45,719 bases of DNA from RGIG1666 sp045595745 (GTDB taxonomy: Bacteria; Bacillota; Clostridia; UBA1381; UBA9506). The translations under genes were made by a program, and so were the position numbers. Under the pieces are notes generated by a model. That model was not told the DNA's origin and made no database searches. It was given only the letters and a program-made list of their open reading frames with translations. This document shows, in pieces, positions 1 through 8,118 of this stretch (its first letter is position 1; each line of letters begins with the position of its first letter). Where the stretch lies: assembly GCA_045595745.1 (NCBI GenBank), contig JAZOBB010000121.1, forward strand, positions 1 to 45,719, in the 5' to 3' direction.

Positions 1-1265
1 ACCGAAAGCTCAGGTACAAACTGCTCTTTAAATCTTTTGTTTACGTCATCTAAGGTTACAGTGTCGATTACATCTACAAAATCAAAAACTCCGATATTGT
101 TAAATATGTTTGACATAAAGCCGTGCGCTACCGCATTTATATTGTTAAACTGCTTAATGTATTGACCCCAGATTGAACGTTTTATTCTTTCGAAGTCTTC
201 TTTTGATATGCCTTTAACAGTTGCATCTTTTAAATACTCTAAAACGACCTTTTTTACCTCGGCAGGATTATTACTTTCGCCGCTTAACATTGTAAAGCCA
301 TAATCCTTTTCGCTTTCGACTTCCACACCTAATTCGCCTAAAATATAGCCTCCGTCATAAAGCTTTGTGTAAAGCTCTCCGGACTTTCCGAATATTGCTC
401 TTGCTATAATCGAAAGCTCTAAGCTTTTCTTTAAAAGAGCTTTTCCGTCATATCCGCAGTCGGTATCTTTAAAGCCAAACATAAACATAGGAACAGATAC
501 GCTAAGCTTTTGTGTGATTTCTGAGCGAAGCACCTCGGGCTTTTCGTTGCCGTAATCTCTTACAATTTCTTCTGTAAACGGCTCGGTTTCGGTAATGTGT
601 TCTTCTACACAATCGGCAACCGCCTCGGGTGATACGTCACCTATTACAAATAAAACCATATTCGAAAGATTATAAAAAGTATTATAACACTTATAAAGTG
701 TGTCCTTTGTGATTTTTGAAATTGACTCGACCGTTCCTGCAATATCGCGGTTTACGGGATGCTCAGCATACATAGATGAAAGAAAATTCATCATAAGTCT
801 CCAGTCGGGGTCATCGTCATACATTCCGATTTCCTGACCGATTATGCCCTGCTCTTTTGCAACATTTTCATCAGTAAAATAAGGCTGACGCACAAAATCG
901 AGCAAAATGCCGAGGTTTTCTATAATATCCTGTGTGCTTTCGAACAAATATGCAGTAAGGTTAAAGCTCGTATAGGCATTTGCGTTTGCGCCGTGACGGG
1001 CATAGCTTTCAAAAACATTTCCGCCATCGGGTTGCTCGAATAATTTATGCTCTAAAAAATGTGCAACGCCATCAGGAATTTCGGTAAATTCTTTCTGCCC
1101 GGGTGTTATAAATTTTCTGTCAATCGAACCAAAGTGTGTGCCGAAAACCGCATAGCTTTTACTGTATCCCTCTTTTGGCATTACATAAACAGACAAGCCG
1201 CTTTTGTGTTTTGCGCAGTATAAGGTTTCTTTTACTGTATCATTATAAATTTTTTCGAGTTTCAT
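1..1265 (-). CDS. M16 family zinc peptidase, YmfH-like (partial, C-terminus off left edge)
   Basis: Insulinase-family metallopeptidase, probably processing peptides in the cytoplasm or at the membrane; B. subtilis YmfH is the closest match I can name. Seen: translated from 1265 leftwards it carries the inverted zinc motif HFLEH at residues 69-73 (bases 1047-1061), followed by the KLFEQPDGG-type context usual for M16. The reading frame stays open to base 1, so about 420 residues are present and the rest is outside the window. The ATG at 1265 shares one base with the stop of the upstream M16-like gene (TAATG), so the two are translationally coupled. M16 enzymes often work as pairs of one catalytic and one catalytically silent subunit; this is the catalytic one. 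Family assignment is firm, substrate unknown. Confidence 0.9.
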   Translation of the reverse strand, partial: MKLEKIYNDTVKETLYCAKHKSGLSVYVMPKEGYSKSYAVFGTHFGSIDRKFITPGQKEFTEIPDGVAHFLEHKLFEQPDGGNVFESYARHGANANAYTSFNLTAYLFESTQDIIENLGILLDFVRQPYFTDENVAKEQGIIGQEIGMYDDDPDWRLMMNFLSSMYAEHPVNRDIAGTVESISKITKDTLYKCYNTFYNLSNMVLFVIGDVSPEAVADCVEEHITETEPFTEEIVRDYGNEKPEVLRSEITQKLSVSVPMFMFGFKDTDCGYDGKALLKKSLELSIIARAIFGKSGELYTKLYDGGYILGELGVEVESEKDYGFTMLSGESNNPAEVKKVVLEYLKDATVKGISKEDFERIKRSIWGQYIKQFNNINAVAHGFMSNIFNNIGVFDFVDVIDTVTLDDVNKRFKEQFVPELS

Positions 1266-2542
1266 TATTTACCCTCCTTGCCTGTTAAGAAATATACCAT
1301 TTCGGGTTTGATGCGTTTTGCAACACGAACAACATCATCAACAGTTACCTTTTCAATTAACTTGATATGGTCTTCTAAGCTAAGCGATGTTCCGCTTAAC
1401 GCCTGACCAAGATAATAGTCTTCTAAATATCCTATATCGTCACCTAATGCTCTTAATGCATTTATTATGCTTTTCATAGTTGCATCATACTCATAGTCAG
1501 AAATGTTGCCGTTTTTAATATCTTCAAGCTGAACATTAATTTCGTCTAATGCTTTTTGCTTGTTTGTAATTTCGATGCCTGAGGATACAACCATCATTCC
1601 CTTATATCTGTCGAGCCTTGATGCCGCATAATATGCTAAGCTAAGCTTTTCACGCACGTTGTTAAACAGCTTAGAGTGTGCTCCACTGCCCAAAATGCCG
1701 TTATATACCATCAGCGCAGGATAGTCGGGGTCTGTTGGCATTATTCCTGTGGAATAACCTACACAGAGCTTTGCCTGAGTAACATCAAATTTTTCTACAA
1801 TCTCTGTTTCTTTTTCAGCAGGCTTATGGAGTTCTGCCTTAGGAAGCTCTGTTTGGGTAAGTGTGATGCTTGAAAACTTATCTTTTACCACGTTTATTAT
1901 GCTTTCTATATCAACATCGCCTGTAACAAATACATCGACAGGTCCTTCTGTCATAATCTTTTGATAATGTGAATATAAGGATTGGGCGGTTATTTTATCA
2001 ATACTTTCTTTATCTCCCAGTTCGTGCACACCGTATGGCTCGTCTTTGCACATAAGCTCAATTAAACGCCATGTAGCATATGAACGTTTATCGTTAATTA
2101 TTGCATCAATGTCGTTTTTAAGATTGATTTTTTCTTGTTCTACATATTCAGCTTTAAAGGCACCGTCTGCCGCAAGCGGATTTAATATCATTTCGAACAA
2201 AAGGTCTAACGCACCGGTAAATGCGGTTTCGCCCTTTGGTAAAAATCTTTCGTTAACTGCACTGATTGAAAAGGACAAAATCTGGTCTTCGCCTTTTCTG
2301 CGTACATCTACATCAAAATATGCACCATAAAGCTCCTGGCGCAGCTTCATAACTGATGCCTGGTCAGGATATTTCGCGCAGCCTCTGCGCATAACATCTG
2401 CCAAAAGTGCGTTAAAAGATGCCTCTTCTTTTTTTAATGCACGATGAAAATTTACACTCATCGCTGCTGTTTTAAATTTTTTTGTAGGAATATAGAAAAG
2501 CCTTATTCCGTGCTTAATATCATAGCTTTTTAAGTTCTCCAT
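1265..2542 (-). CDS. M16 family peptidase-like protein without zinc motif, YmfF-like
   Basis: Partner subunit of the M16 peptidase pair. The 425-residue product has the M16 fold signature (conserved R/Y near the C-terminal half, LSLAYYAASRLDRYKG segment) but at the place where HxxEH should lie, near residues 42-50, it reads FNALLADVM, so zinc binding and catalysis are lost. I take the ATG at 2542 as the start because AGGAGGGG stands just upstream; an in-frame ATG at 2578 has no ribosome site. It overlaps the catalytic partner by one base. Known from the family: such pairs (YmfF/YmfH, AlbE/AlbF, mitochondrial MPP alpha/beta) form heterodimers in which the silent half binds substrate. A heterodimer here is inference. 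Confidence 0.88.
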   Translation of the reverse strand: MENLKSYDIKHGIRLFYIPTKKFKTAAMSVNFHRALKKEEASFNALLADVMRRGCAKYPDQASVMKLRQELYGAYFDVDVRRKGEDQILSFSISAVNERFLPKGETAFTGALDLLFEMILNPLAADGAFKAEYVEQEKINLKNDIDAIINDKRSYATWRLIELMCKDEPYGVHELGDKESIDKITAQSLYSHYQKIMTEGPVDVFVTGDVDIESIINVVKDKFSSITLTQTELPKAELHKPAEKETEIVEKFDVTQAKLCVGYSTGIMPTDPDYPALMVYNGILGSGAHSKLFNNVREKLSLAYYAASRLDRYKGMMVVSSGIEITNKQKALDEINVQLEDIKNGNISDYEYDATMKSIINALRALGDDIGYLEDYYLGQALSGTSLSLEDHIKLIEKVTVDDVVRVAKRIKPEMVYFLTGKEGK

Positions 2543-2592
2543 TTTGCCCCTCCTGATTTTTATGCTTATTCTATCCAAAATAATACATTTTA

Positions 2593-3447
2593 TTACTCTT
2601 TGATTGTCTGTGCATATATCTCTCTGCGGCTTACTCCCCTGTCCTGCGCCACACGTTTCATAGCTTCTTTTTTATCCATTCCGCTTTTTATATAAAACTC
2701 TAAATGCTCTAATACATCTAAAGAGTTAAGCTCGTTTTCATCTTGTGCCGCCTCGGGCGATGCACCCTCAATAACTAACACATATTCGCCTTTTGGCTCG
2801 TTTTCGTCATAGTATTTAACTGCATCTTCTAAAGTCATAGGTAAAATTTCTTCATATTTTTTAGTAAGCTCTCTGGCAATGGTTATTTTGCGGTTGCCAA
2901 AGCTTTCTAACATATCGGCAAGCGTTCTTTTAAGCTTGTGCGGGGCCTCGTAAAATATAAGTGTATACGGACTTTTATTTACACTGATTAAATGCTCTTG
3001 ACGGCTTTTTTTGTTTACACTTAAAAAACCTTCAAAAGAAAACCGCGAGGTTGAAAGTCCTGAACAAATAAGTGCATTTATGCCTGCTACCGCACCCGGA
3101 ACCGGAATAACTCTGACACCTTTTTCGTGACAGATTCGCACCAAATCTTCGCCCGGGTCTGATATTGCAGGTGTTCCCGCATCAGAAATTAAAGCCGCCG
3201 TTTCACCGTTTAAAATGCGGTCAATTATGTATTCACCCTTTTGACGGATATTATGCTCAAAATAGCTTGTCATTGGCTTTGTTATACCTAAATGATTTAA
3301 CAATTTTAGCGAATGCCTTGTATCTTCGGCCGCTATAAAATCAACTTCTTCTAACACCTTTACGGCTCTGTATGTAATATCGTCTAAATTGCCTATAGGT
3401 GTTGCAACTAAATATAATACACCCGACTGTTTGTTTTCTCTTGTCAT
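2593..3447 (-). CDS. rsmI: 16S rRNA (cytidine(1402)-2'-O)-methyltransferase RsmI
   Basis: SAM-dependent enzyme that methylates the 2'-O of C1402 in the decoding centre of 16S rRNA. The 284-residue length is typical. Seen: VATPIGNL at residues 14-21, AAEDTRHS near 40, and the SDAGTPAISDPG loop near 90, all hallmarks of the tetrapyrrole-methylase-like RsmI family. The start at 3447 has AGGAGT upstream, which itself lies at the end of the preceding methyltransferase gene, four bases apart. The neighbour order (yabB-type methyltransferase then rsmI) is the same as in Bacillus, where yabB, yazA and rsmI are linked; the small yazA nuclease gene is absent here. Confidence 0.96.
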   Translation of the reverse strand: MTRENKQSGVLYLVATPIGNLDDITYRAVKVLEEVDFIAAEDTRHSLKLLNHLGITKPMTSYFEHNIRQKGEYIIDRILNGETAALISDAGTPAISDPGEDLVRICHEKGVRVIPVPGAVAGINALICSGLSTSRFSFEGFLSVNKKSRQEHLISVNKSPYTLIFYEAPHKLKRTLADMLESFGNRKITIARELTKKYEEILPMTLEDAVKYYDENEPKGEYVLVIEGASPEAAQDENELNSLDVLEHLEFYIKSGMDKKEAMKRVAQDRGVSRREIYAQTIKE

Positions 3448-3451
3448 AATT

Positions 3452-4162
3452 TTACTCCTTTGTCGGCTCTTTAACGTTTTTAACTGTTATAGGTTCTAAA
3501 ATTTTTATACCGCTGTTTCTGCCCTTTTGACCCTCTATTAAAATCAACGATGGCGGCGCACTTACATCAGAATGCACAAGCTGCAATCTTTTTGGCTCTA
3601 AGCGATAGCTTTTCATCAAAAACATTATGTCTGCCAAGCGTTCAGGTCTGTGCACCATATAAAATCTGCCGCCGGTTTTTAATAAATATGCCGCGTTTTT
3701 TATTACATCTTCTAACGTACAACAAACCTCGTGCCTTGATATGGTTTTTGCATCGTTAACATTTTGTTTTCCGGTGTTGCATTTCATATAAGGTGGGTTG
3801 CAGGTAATAACATCGACACTTTCTGCCGAAAAAAGCTCTTTACTTTTTCTTAAATCGGCACAAATTACCTTTATTTTCGACTCTAAGTTATTTAAAATCA
3901 CACTACGCTGAGCCATATCTGCAACCTCAGGCTGAATTTCAAGTGCAGTCATATCAGAGCATTTTGTATCAATTGACAAAAGCAGCGGAACAATACCTGT
4001 TCCGGTGCAAAAATCCACAAGCTTATCTGATGGCTTTGCGGTTGTAAAATTTGCCAGCATGACAGCATCTGTTCCGTAACAAAATCCGTCGGGATTCTGA
4101 ATAACTCTGACATTACTTCCCAAATCCTCAATGCGTTCTTCGCTTTTTATTTTTACTTCCAT
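3452..4162 (-). CDS. yabB: tRNA1(Val) (adenine(37)-N6)-methyltransferase family protein (YabB/TrmN6-like)
   Basis: Class I SAM-dependent N6-adenine methyltransferase of the YfiC/TrmN6 group, expected to modify tRNA. The 236 residues hold motif I as DFCTGTGIVPLLLS at about 50-63 and the catalytic NPPY tetrapeptide at 122-125; the N-terminal GFCYGTDAVMLANF segment is typical of this family. GAGGTG precedes the ATG. The gene overlaps the upstream P-loop/Asp23 gene by 35 bases, so translation is probably coupled, and rsmI follows four bases downstream. Family assignment is solid; the exact modified base is inferred from E. coli YfiC. Confidence 0.88.
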   Translation of the reverse strand: MEVKIKSEERIEDLGSNVRVIQNPDGFCYGTDAVMLANFTTAKPSDKLVDFCTGTGIVPLLLSIDTKCSDMTALEIQPEVADMAQRSVILNNLESKIKVICADLRKSKELFSAESVDVITCNPPYMKCNTGKQNVNDAKTISRHEVCCTLEDVIKNAAYLLKTGGRFYMVHRPERLADIMFLMKSYRLEPKRLQLVHSDVSAPPSLILIEGQKGRNSGIKILEPITVKNVKEPTKE

Positions 4163-4979
4163 CGCACACCTCGATTGATTTTATAATAACATCAATTTTA
4201 AGCACATTTATAGATGTAAAGTGCTCAATAGAGTTTTTAACGGCTTTTTGCACATCTTGCGCAATATATTCCATATGCTTTCCTAAATTTACCGAAATTT
4301 CGATAGTTAATAACACTCCCTCAGGTCTTGAAACGACTGTTGTTTTTAAATGTTGGGCAACATCAGGAGTTTTTTCTGTTTCAAATTTAGCTAAAGATAA
4401 AATTACCTGATTTGAAATATGATATTCACCTAAATAACTATAGGTTGGTCTTACAACAGTTTTTTCGGTATGGAAGGTATCCTGCTGATTTTTTCCGTAT
4501 TTTAGGAATATTTTAATTTTGTCTATAAAATATCCCGAAAAATCTTTTTTTATTTCAAAAGTAGGAACGGGTATGACGTGTTTTCCCTGCTCTCTTCTTA
4601 CTCTTTGTGCCAAGGCAATTTCTTCAGGTGTTGCAACATCTTCAATGTGTATAAATCGAGATATTTCAGGAAGGTCAAGAGCATTTGCAATATGAGAAAT
4701 CATTTTTACAGATGTTCCTAAAATTAAAATTTTATCAATCTCATTCTTTTTAATTGCCTTTTTAACCTCGTCTATATGCTCTTGTTCTGTAAAAAGTGCA
4801 CGTTTTACACTTGCAATTTTAGTAGCTTCTCTTTTAGCAGATTTGCCCGCTATAACACTTTTAGCATCGAGCAAAAGACCATCATCAATTATATATTTAA
4901 TTTGATTTTGTTGTGCAACATATAACGAGCGGTAGCTTTTTCCCGTACCGCTTGTACCGACAAATCCTATCGTTTGCAT
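4128..4979 (-). CDS. P-loop NTPase fused to Asp23/Gls24-like domain
   Basis: I do not know a characterised homologue. Seen: a Walker A motif GTSGTGKS at residues 8-15, then about 160 residues of alpha/beta sequence with a conserved-looking RVRREQGKHVIPVPTFE stretch, then from about 175 to the end a region resembling the Asp23/Gls24 fold (GEYHISNQVILSLA opening; VSVNLGKHM-type middle; QDVQKAVKNSIEHFT helix; VLKIDVIIKSI final strand). Asp23 proteins are membrane-surface stress proteins of Gram-positives; coupling one to a nucleotide-binding domain suggests an ATP-dependent role, but this is inference. I chose ATG 4979, six bases after GGGTGAT, over a GTG at 4988 that would overlap this site. 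It lies between recR and the yabB-like gene and overlaps the latter by 35 bases. Confidence 0.7.
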   Translation of the reverse strand: MQTIGFVGTSGTGKSYRSLYVAQQNQIKYIIDDGLLLDAKSVIAGKSAKREATKIASVKRALFTEQEHIDEVKKAIKKNEIDKILILGTSVKMISHIANALDLPEISRFIHIEDVATPEEIALAQRVRREQGKHVIPVPTFEIKKDFSGYFIDKIKIFLKYGKNQQDTFHTEKTVVRPTYSYLGEYHISNQVILSLAKFETEKTPDVAQHLKTTVVSRPEGVLLTIEISVNLGKHMEYIAQDVQKAVKNSIEHFTSINVLKIDVIIKSIEVCDGSKNKKRRTH

Positions 4980-4994
4980 AATAATCACCCTTTT

Positions 4995-5588
4995 TTAAAT
5001 TTCGTGACGACCCTCTAATGCACGGGTTAAGGTTACTTCGTCAGCATACTCTAAATCTCCTCCTACGGGTATGCCGTGTGCTATTCTTGTTACCTTTACA
5101 CCTAAAGGATGCAAAAGTTTTGCTACATACATAGCGGTTGCCTCGCCCTCGATGTTGGGATTGGTAGCCATTATAACCTCTTTTATATCGCCTTTAGATA
5201 TACGGTTTAGGAGTTCTTTCATTTTTAAATCCTCAGGTCCAATTCCGTCCATAGGAGAAATTGCACCGTGAAGAACATGATAAACACCTTTATATTCACG
5301 GGTTTTTTCCATTGCCAAAATATCCTTAGGATTTTCAACCACGCAAATTATGCTGTGATCACGTTTTTCACTCGAGCATATTTCGCACGGAACGCAATCG
5401 GTCAGAGACTGACACTCAGGGCAAAATGTTATCTGGTCTTTTGCAGCTAAAAGTGCTTCTGAAAAGCCTTGCACCTCTTCTCTGCTTATGCGAAGAATAT
5501 GGTATGCCAAGCGTTCTGCTGAACGTTTGCCTATTCCCGGCATTTTTGCAAATTCTTCAATTAATCTTGCTATCGGCAATGCATACAT
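4995..5588 (-). CDS. recR: Recombination protein RecR
   Basis: Works with RecF and RecO to load RecA on SSB-coated gaps. The 197 residues match the family length. Seen: an N-terminal helix-hairpin-helix (MPGIGKRSAERLAYHIL), a zinc finger with C56, C59, C68 and C71, and a Toprim domain from about residue 79 (VVENPKDILAMEK; PNIEGEATAMY). GGAGGAATAAAA precedes the ATG and overlaps the end of the upstream gene. In many Firmicutes recR follows dnaX and ybaB; here neither is adjacent, and it sits instead behind a homocysteine-methyltransferase-like gene. Confidence 0.97.
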   Translation of the reverse strand: MYALPIARLIEEFAKMPGIGKRSAERLAYHILRISREEVQGFSEALLAAKDQITFCPECQSLTDCVPCEICSSEKRDHSIICVVENPKDILAMEKTREYKGVYHVLHGAISPMDGIGPEDLKMKELLNRISKGDIKEVIMATNPNIEGEATAMYVAKLLHPLGVKVTRIAHGIPVGGDLEYADEVTLTRALEGRHEI

Positions 5589-5590
5589 TT

Positions 5591-6652
5591 TTATTCCTCC
5601 TCGGGCAGTACTAATGCCCCATATTCTTTTGCGGCAATTTCGCCATATTCATCTGACCTTACTGCCGGACGACCCGGATAAAGTTTAATTGCAAGCTCTA
5701 AAGCATCTAAGTCTTTGCTTTTAAAGCACACGGGCGGTGATTTAGCCTCGATTAACTTAGCTATAATTTTTTCTACCTCTTTTTCATTTTCTATAGATAT
5801 TTCAAGTATTTGCTTATTTTCGCTAATCGCCTGATTTTTAAAATCATAAAATAAAATTCCGCTAATTCCCGTAACAGCAGGAACATTATGAAAATCGGGC
5901 TTAAACGGCTCGATTTGCCACAAAGCTTTACTTATTGCTGCTGTATATTCAGGACCGCCGTTTGCCGTTCCTACGATTGTGCACTTGTTGCCTGCATATT
6001 CGGGAATATAATCAGCAAAGTCCTCAGGTGTCATAAATTCAGAAACTGTCGGAAGGGCAAAAAGCGGTACTGCGGCAAACTCTTTCATTTGAGAAAGCAC
6101 CTCTAATGTGTCATCAGCATTTGTGCCGCCCAAAACACCTACGCTATTGACCTCTAAAGCCTGAAGTGTTATTATTGCTTTAGCAGGGTCAATTTCGTTT
6201 TCCAGTTTAATTTTATCATCAAATGAAAGTCCTACACAAATAGGCAACGGACAAGCTTCTTTTGCCGCTAAAACCGCACATTTTGCCTCGGTAAGATTTG
6301 TAAATCCGCCTAAAATCAAAAACGAAACACCTGCATCATAGCATTTCTTTGCCGCATTTAAAGTTTGATTATAGTATTCATCATACGTATTCTTTCCACC
6401 ATAAAGTGTAAGTCCACCATCTATCGGCGGAATACAACAGGTTGTAAACGCAACCTCATCAGCTGCCTTTATTACCTGTTTTAATGTATCTTCGTTATTT
6501 TCGCAAACATTAAAATCAGGCGCAAACAATACGTTTGCGCCGCGCTCTGTTTCATCTAAGTAAAACTCGGATATATTTTCATTATTTATCGCTCTTGAAG
6601 AAAGCAGAAGAATATTTGAGTCTAAAATTCTTTTTAACTGTTCTTTTGTCAT
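5591..6652 (-). CDS. Homocysteine S-methyltransferase-like TIM-barrel protein lacking the zinc cysteines
   Basis: The 353 residues align by eye with the N-terminal part of cobalamin-dependent methionine synthase: a homocysteine-binding barrel (about 1-260) followed by the opening of a pterin-binding-type barrel (about 260-353; SKDLDALELAIKLYPGRPAV resembles that family). The family binds zinc with one Cys in a GxNC motif and two in GGCCGT. Here those places read GVLGGTN (172-178) and GTANGG (228-233), so all three ligands are gone. There are no B12-binding or full folate domains. It is therefore unlikely to methylate homocysteine in the usual way; its true role is unknown. GGAGG precedes the ATG, and recR follows two bases after the stop. 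Confidence 0.72.
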   Translation of the reverse strand: MTKEQLKRILDSNILLLSSRAINNENISEFYLDETERGANVLFAPDFNVCENNEDTLKQVIKAADEVAFTTCCIPPIDGGLTLYGGKNTYDEYYNQTLNAAKKCYDAGVSFLILGGFTNLTEAKCAVLAAKEACPLPICVGLSFDDKIKLENEIDPAKAIITLQALEVNSVGVLGGTNADDTLEVLSQMKEFAAVPLFALPTVSEFMTPEDFADYIPEYAGNKCTIVGTANGGPEYTAAISKALWQIEPFKPDFHNVPAVTGISGILFYDFKNQAISENKQILEISIENEKEVEKIIAKLIEAKSPPVCFKSKDLDALELAIKLYPGRPAVRSDEYGEIAAKEYGALVLPEEE

Positions 6653-6664
6653 ATTTTCCTCCGA

Positions 6665-8029
6665 CTATTCGCTTACTGTCTGATTTAATTTATCAAGCAC
6701 ACTTGTTATTTGTTTTTTACGGCAAATCAAATTACCCTCACCGTTTATACGAACAAGATAGTTTCGCTCATCCCAATTGTGATACGTAACTACAGTTTTT
6801 TCTCCGTTCTTTTTATGATACGTAACCGTACATTCTGTTTCTCCTGCAGATTCTGCCGAAGCAGTAAAATCATCCAACAATATACCTATTACTGCCTGAT
6901 ATACATTTTTAAAGGTATCTTCAGAAACGGCAACAGAATTTATTTTATATCCTGCATTATCCCCTGCTCCCTCAATTGTCATTTCATAGTTTTTGCCATT
7001 TCCGTTTATGGTTACTTTTGAAATCTCATCAATGTTTTCAAGATGTATAAGCTTGTCTACCAATTGCATATAATTATATTCTAAAAACTTAAGCTTTGAA
7101 TTTTCCACTACATATACCGCTTTGCTATCAGGAGTTTTTATAAATCTGCCGTTTTCAGTTTCTTTTCCTACATATACTGTATATGTTTTTTCTGTATCAG
7201 ATACTGTGTAGACAGCATAGGGATTATCTAAGCCGTATTGAGTTAAATTTTCCGGATTATCTGCCGCAACGCTGTCAAACGACAAAGATAAAATAGTAGG
7301 CATTATATATTCTTGAAGGTTATATTCGTTTGCATTTTTAATTACAGGTTCTTTCATTTTCCATTCATATGTCTGTTCTTCATTTTCACTTGCAGGCAAA
7401 GTTTCTCGTACCAAAACAATTTTATTACTGCCGCTTTTTTGTATTGAAATTGCAGAAATATCTTCTTCACTGATATTATAAAGCACCTCATCACGCAGTT
7501 TTTCAAGTGATAATACAAGGCTTTCTGTGCCTGAATAGCTCTTAGTATAAACCTTATTATCCCCCGAAAGCATTATATAGCATAAGCTGCCGTCAATTGT
7601 TTTATTTCCGATTAAAATGCCCTGAGTTGTTCCATCTTTAAATGCTATATCGACAGCTGCTGTAGGATTATCAAGACCATACGGCGAAAAGTCGGTTACA
7701 CCTTCTGCAGCAAGCTCTCTGACTGTTACAGTACTGCACTCATACGCCAAAGTGTTTGCTCTTGACTGACTGATTTTTATTGAAGGGTCGTTATTTACAA
7801 CCCAGCTTTTACCGTCTGTCGCGACTGTATAGCTTTTACCATCTTTAGTAACTGTTATACTTTTTATATTTTCTTTTTCTGCTTTAAACATATCAATTGT
7901 AGTTATTGGTTCAAAGCTTGGCGATGCCGGTGTTTCGTCTTTAGGCTCGGTTTTTAAAAGCACTATAAATGCTGTTGTAAGTACTGCGATAATTGATAAA
8001 ATTATTATAATATTTTTAATTGGTTTCAT
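6665..8029 (-). CDS. DUF4340 domain membrane-anchored protein
   Basis: A 454-residue protein with one N-terminal membrane anchor (residues 5-25, IIIILSIIAVLTTAFIVLL) and a large extracytoplasmic part. The DUF4340 signature appears twice: YGLDNP at residues 117-122 and again at 265-270, each followed by a glycine-rich strand (ILIGNKT; VYVGKET) and a value-like YV.. strand, so the outer part looks like two repeats. DUF4340 proteins usually stand next to ABC-2 and GldG-type transporter genes; none is next to this one. It has its own promoter at 8059-8087 and GGAGG before the ATG. Function unknown; a role at the cell surface is inference. Confidence 0.8.
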   Translation of the reverse strand: MKPIKNIIIILSIIAVLTTAFIVLLKTEPKDETPASPSFEPITTIDMFKAEKENIKSITVTKDGKSYTVATDGKSWVVNNDPSIKISQSRANTLAYECSTVTVRELAAEGVTDFSPYGLDNPTAAVDIAFKDGTTQGILIGNKTIDGSLCYIMLSGDNKVYTKSYSGTESLVLSLEKLRDEVLYNISEEDISAISIQKSGSNKIVLVRETLPASENEEQTYEWKMKEPVIKNANEYNLQEYIMPTILSLSFDSVAADNPENLTQYGLDNPYAVYTVSDTEKTYTVYVGKETENGRFIKTPDSKAVYVVENSKLKFLEYNYMQLVDKLIHLENIDEISKVTINGNGKNYEMTIEGAGDNAGYKINSVAVSEDTFKNVYQAVIGILLDDFTASAESAGETECTVTYHKKNGEKTVVTYHNWDERNYLVRINGEGNLICRKKQITSVLDKLNQTVSE

Positions 8030-8058
8030 ATTTAACCTCCAAAACTGTTATTATAATA

Positions 8059-8087
8059 ATTTTACTACAAATCGCGTATAATTTCAA
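8059..8087 (-). promoter_or_regulatory. Sigma-A-type promoter of the DUF4340 gene
   Basis: On the minus strand TTGAAA (8082-8087), a 17-base spacer and TAAAAT (8059-8064) stand about 30 bases ahead of the DUF4340 start codon. It probably also reads into the homocysteine-methyltransferase-like gene and recR, because no terminator is seen between these genes. Confidence 0.6.
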
Positions 8088-8118
8088 TCTTTATAGACAT
8101 AAAGTCATAAAAAGTTTT

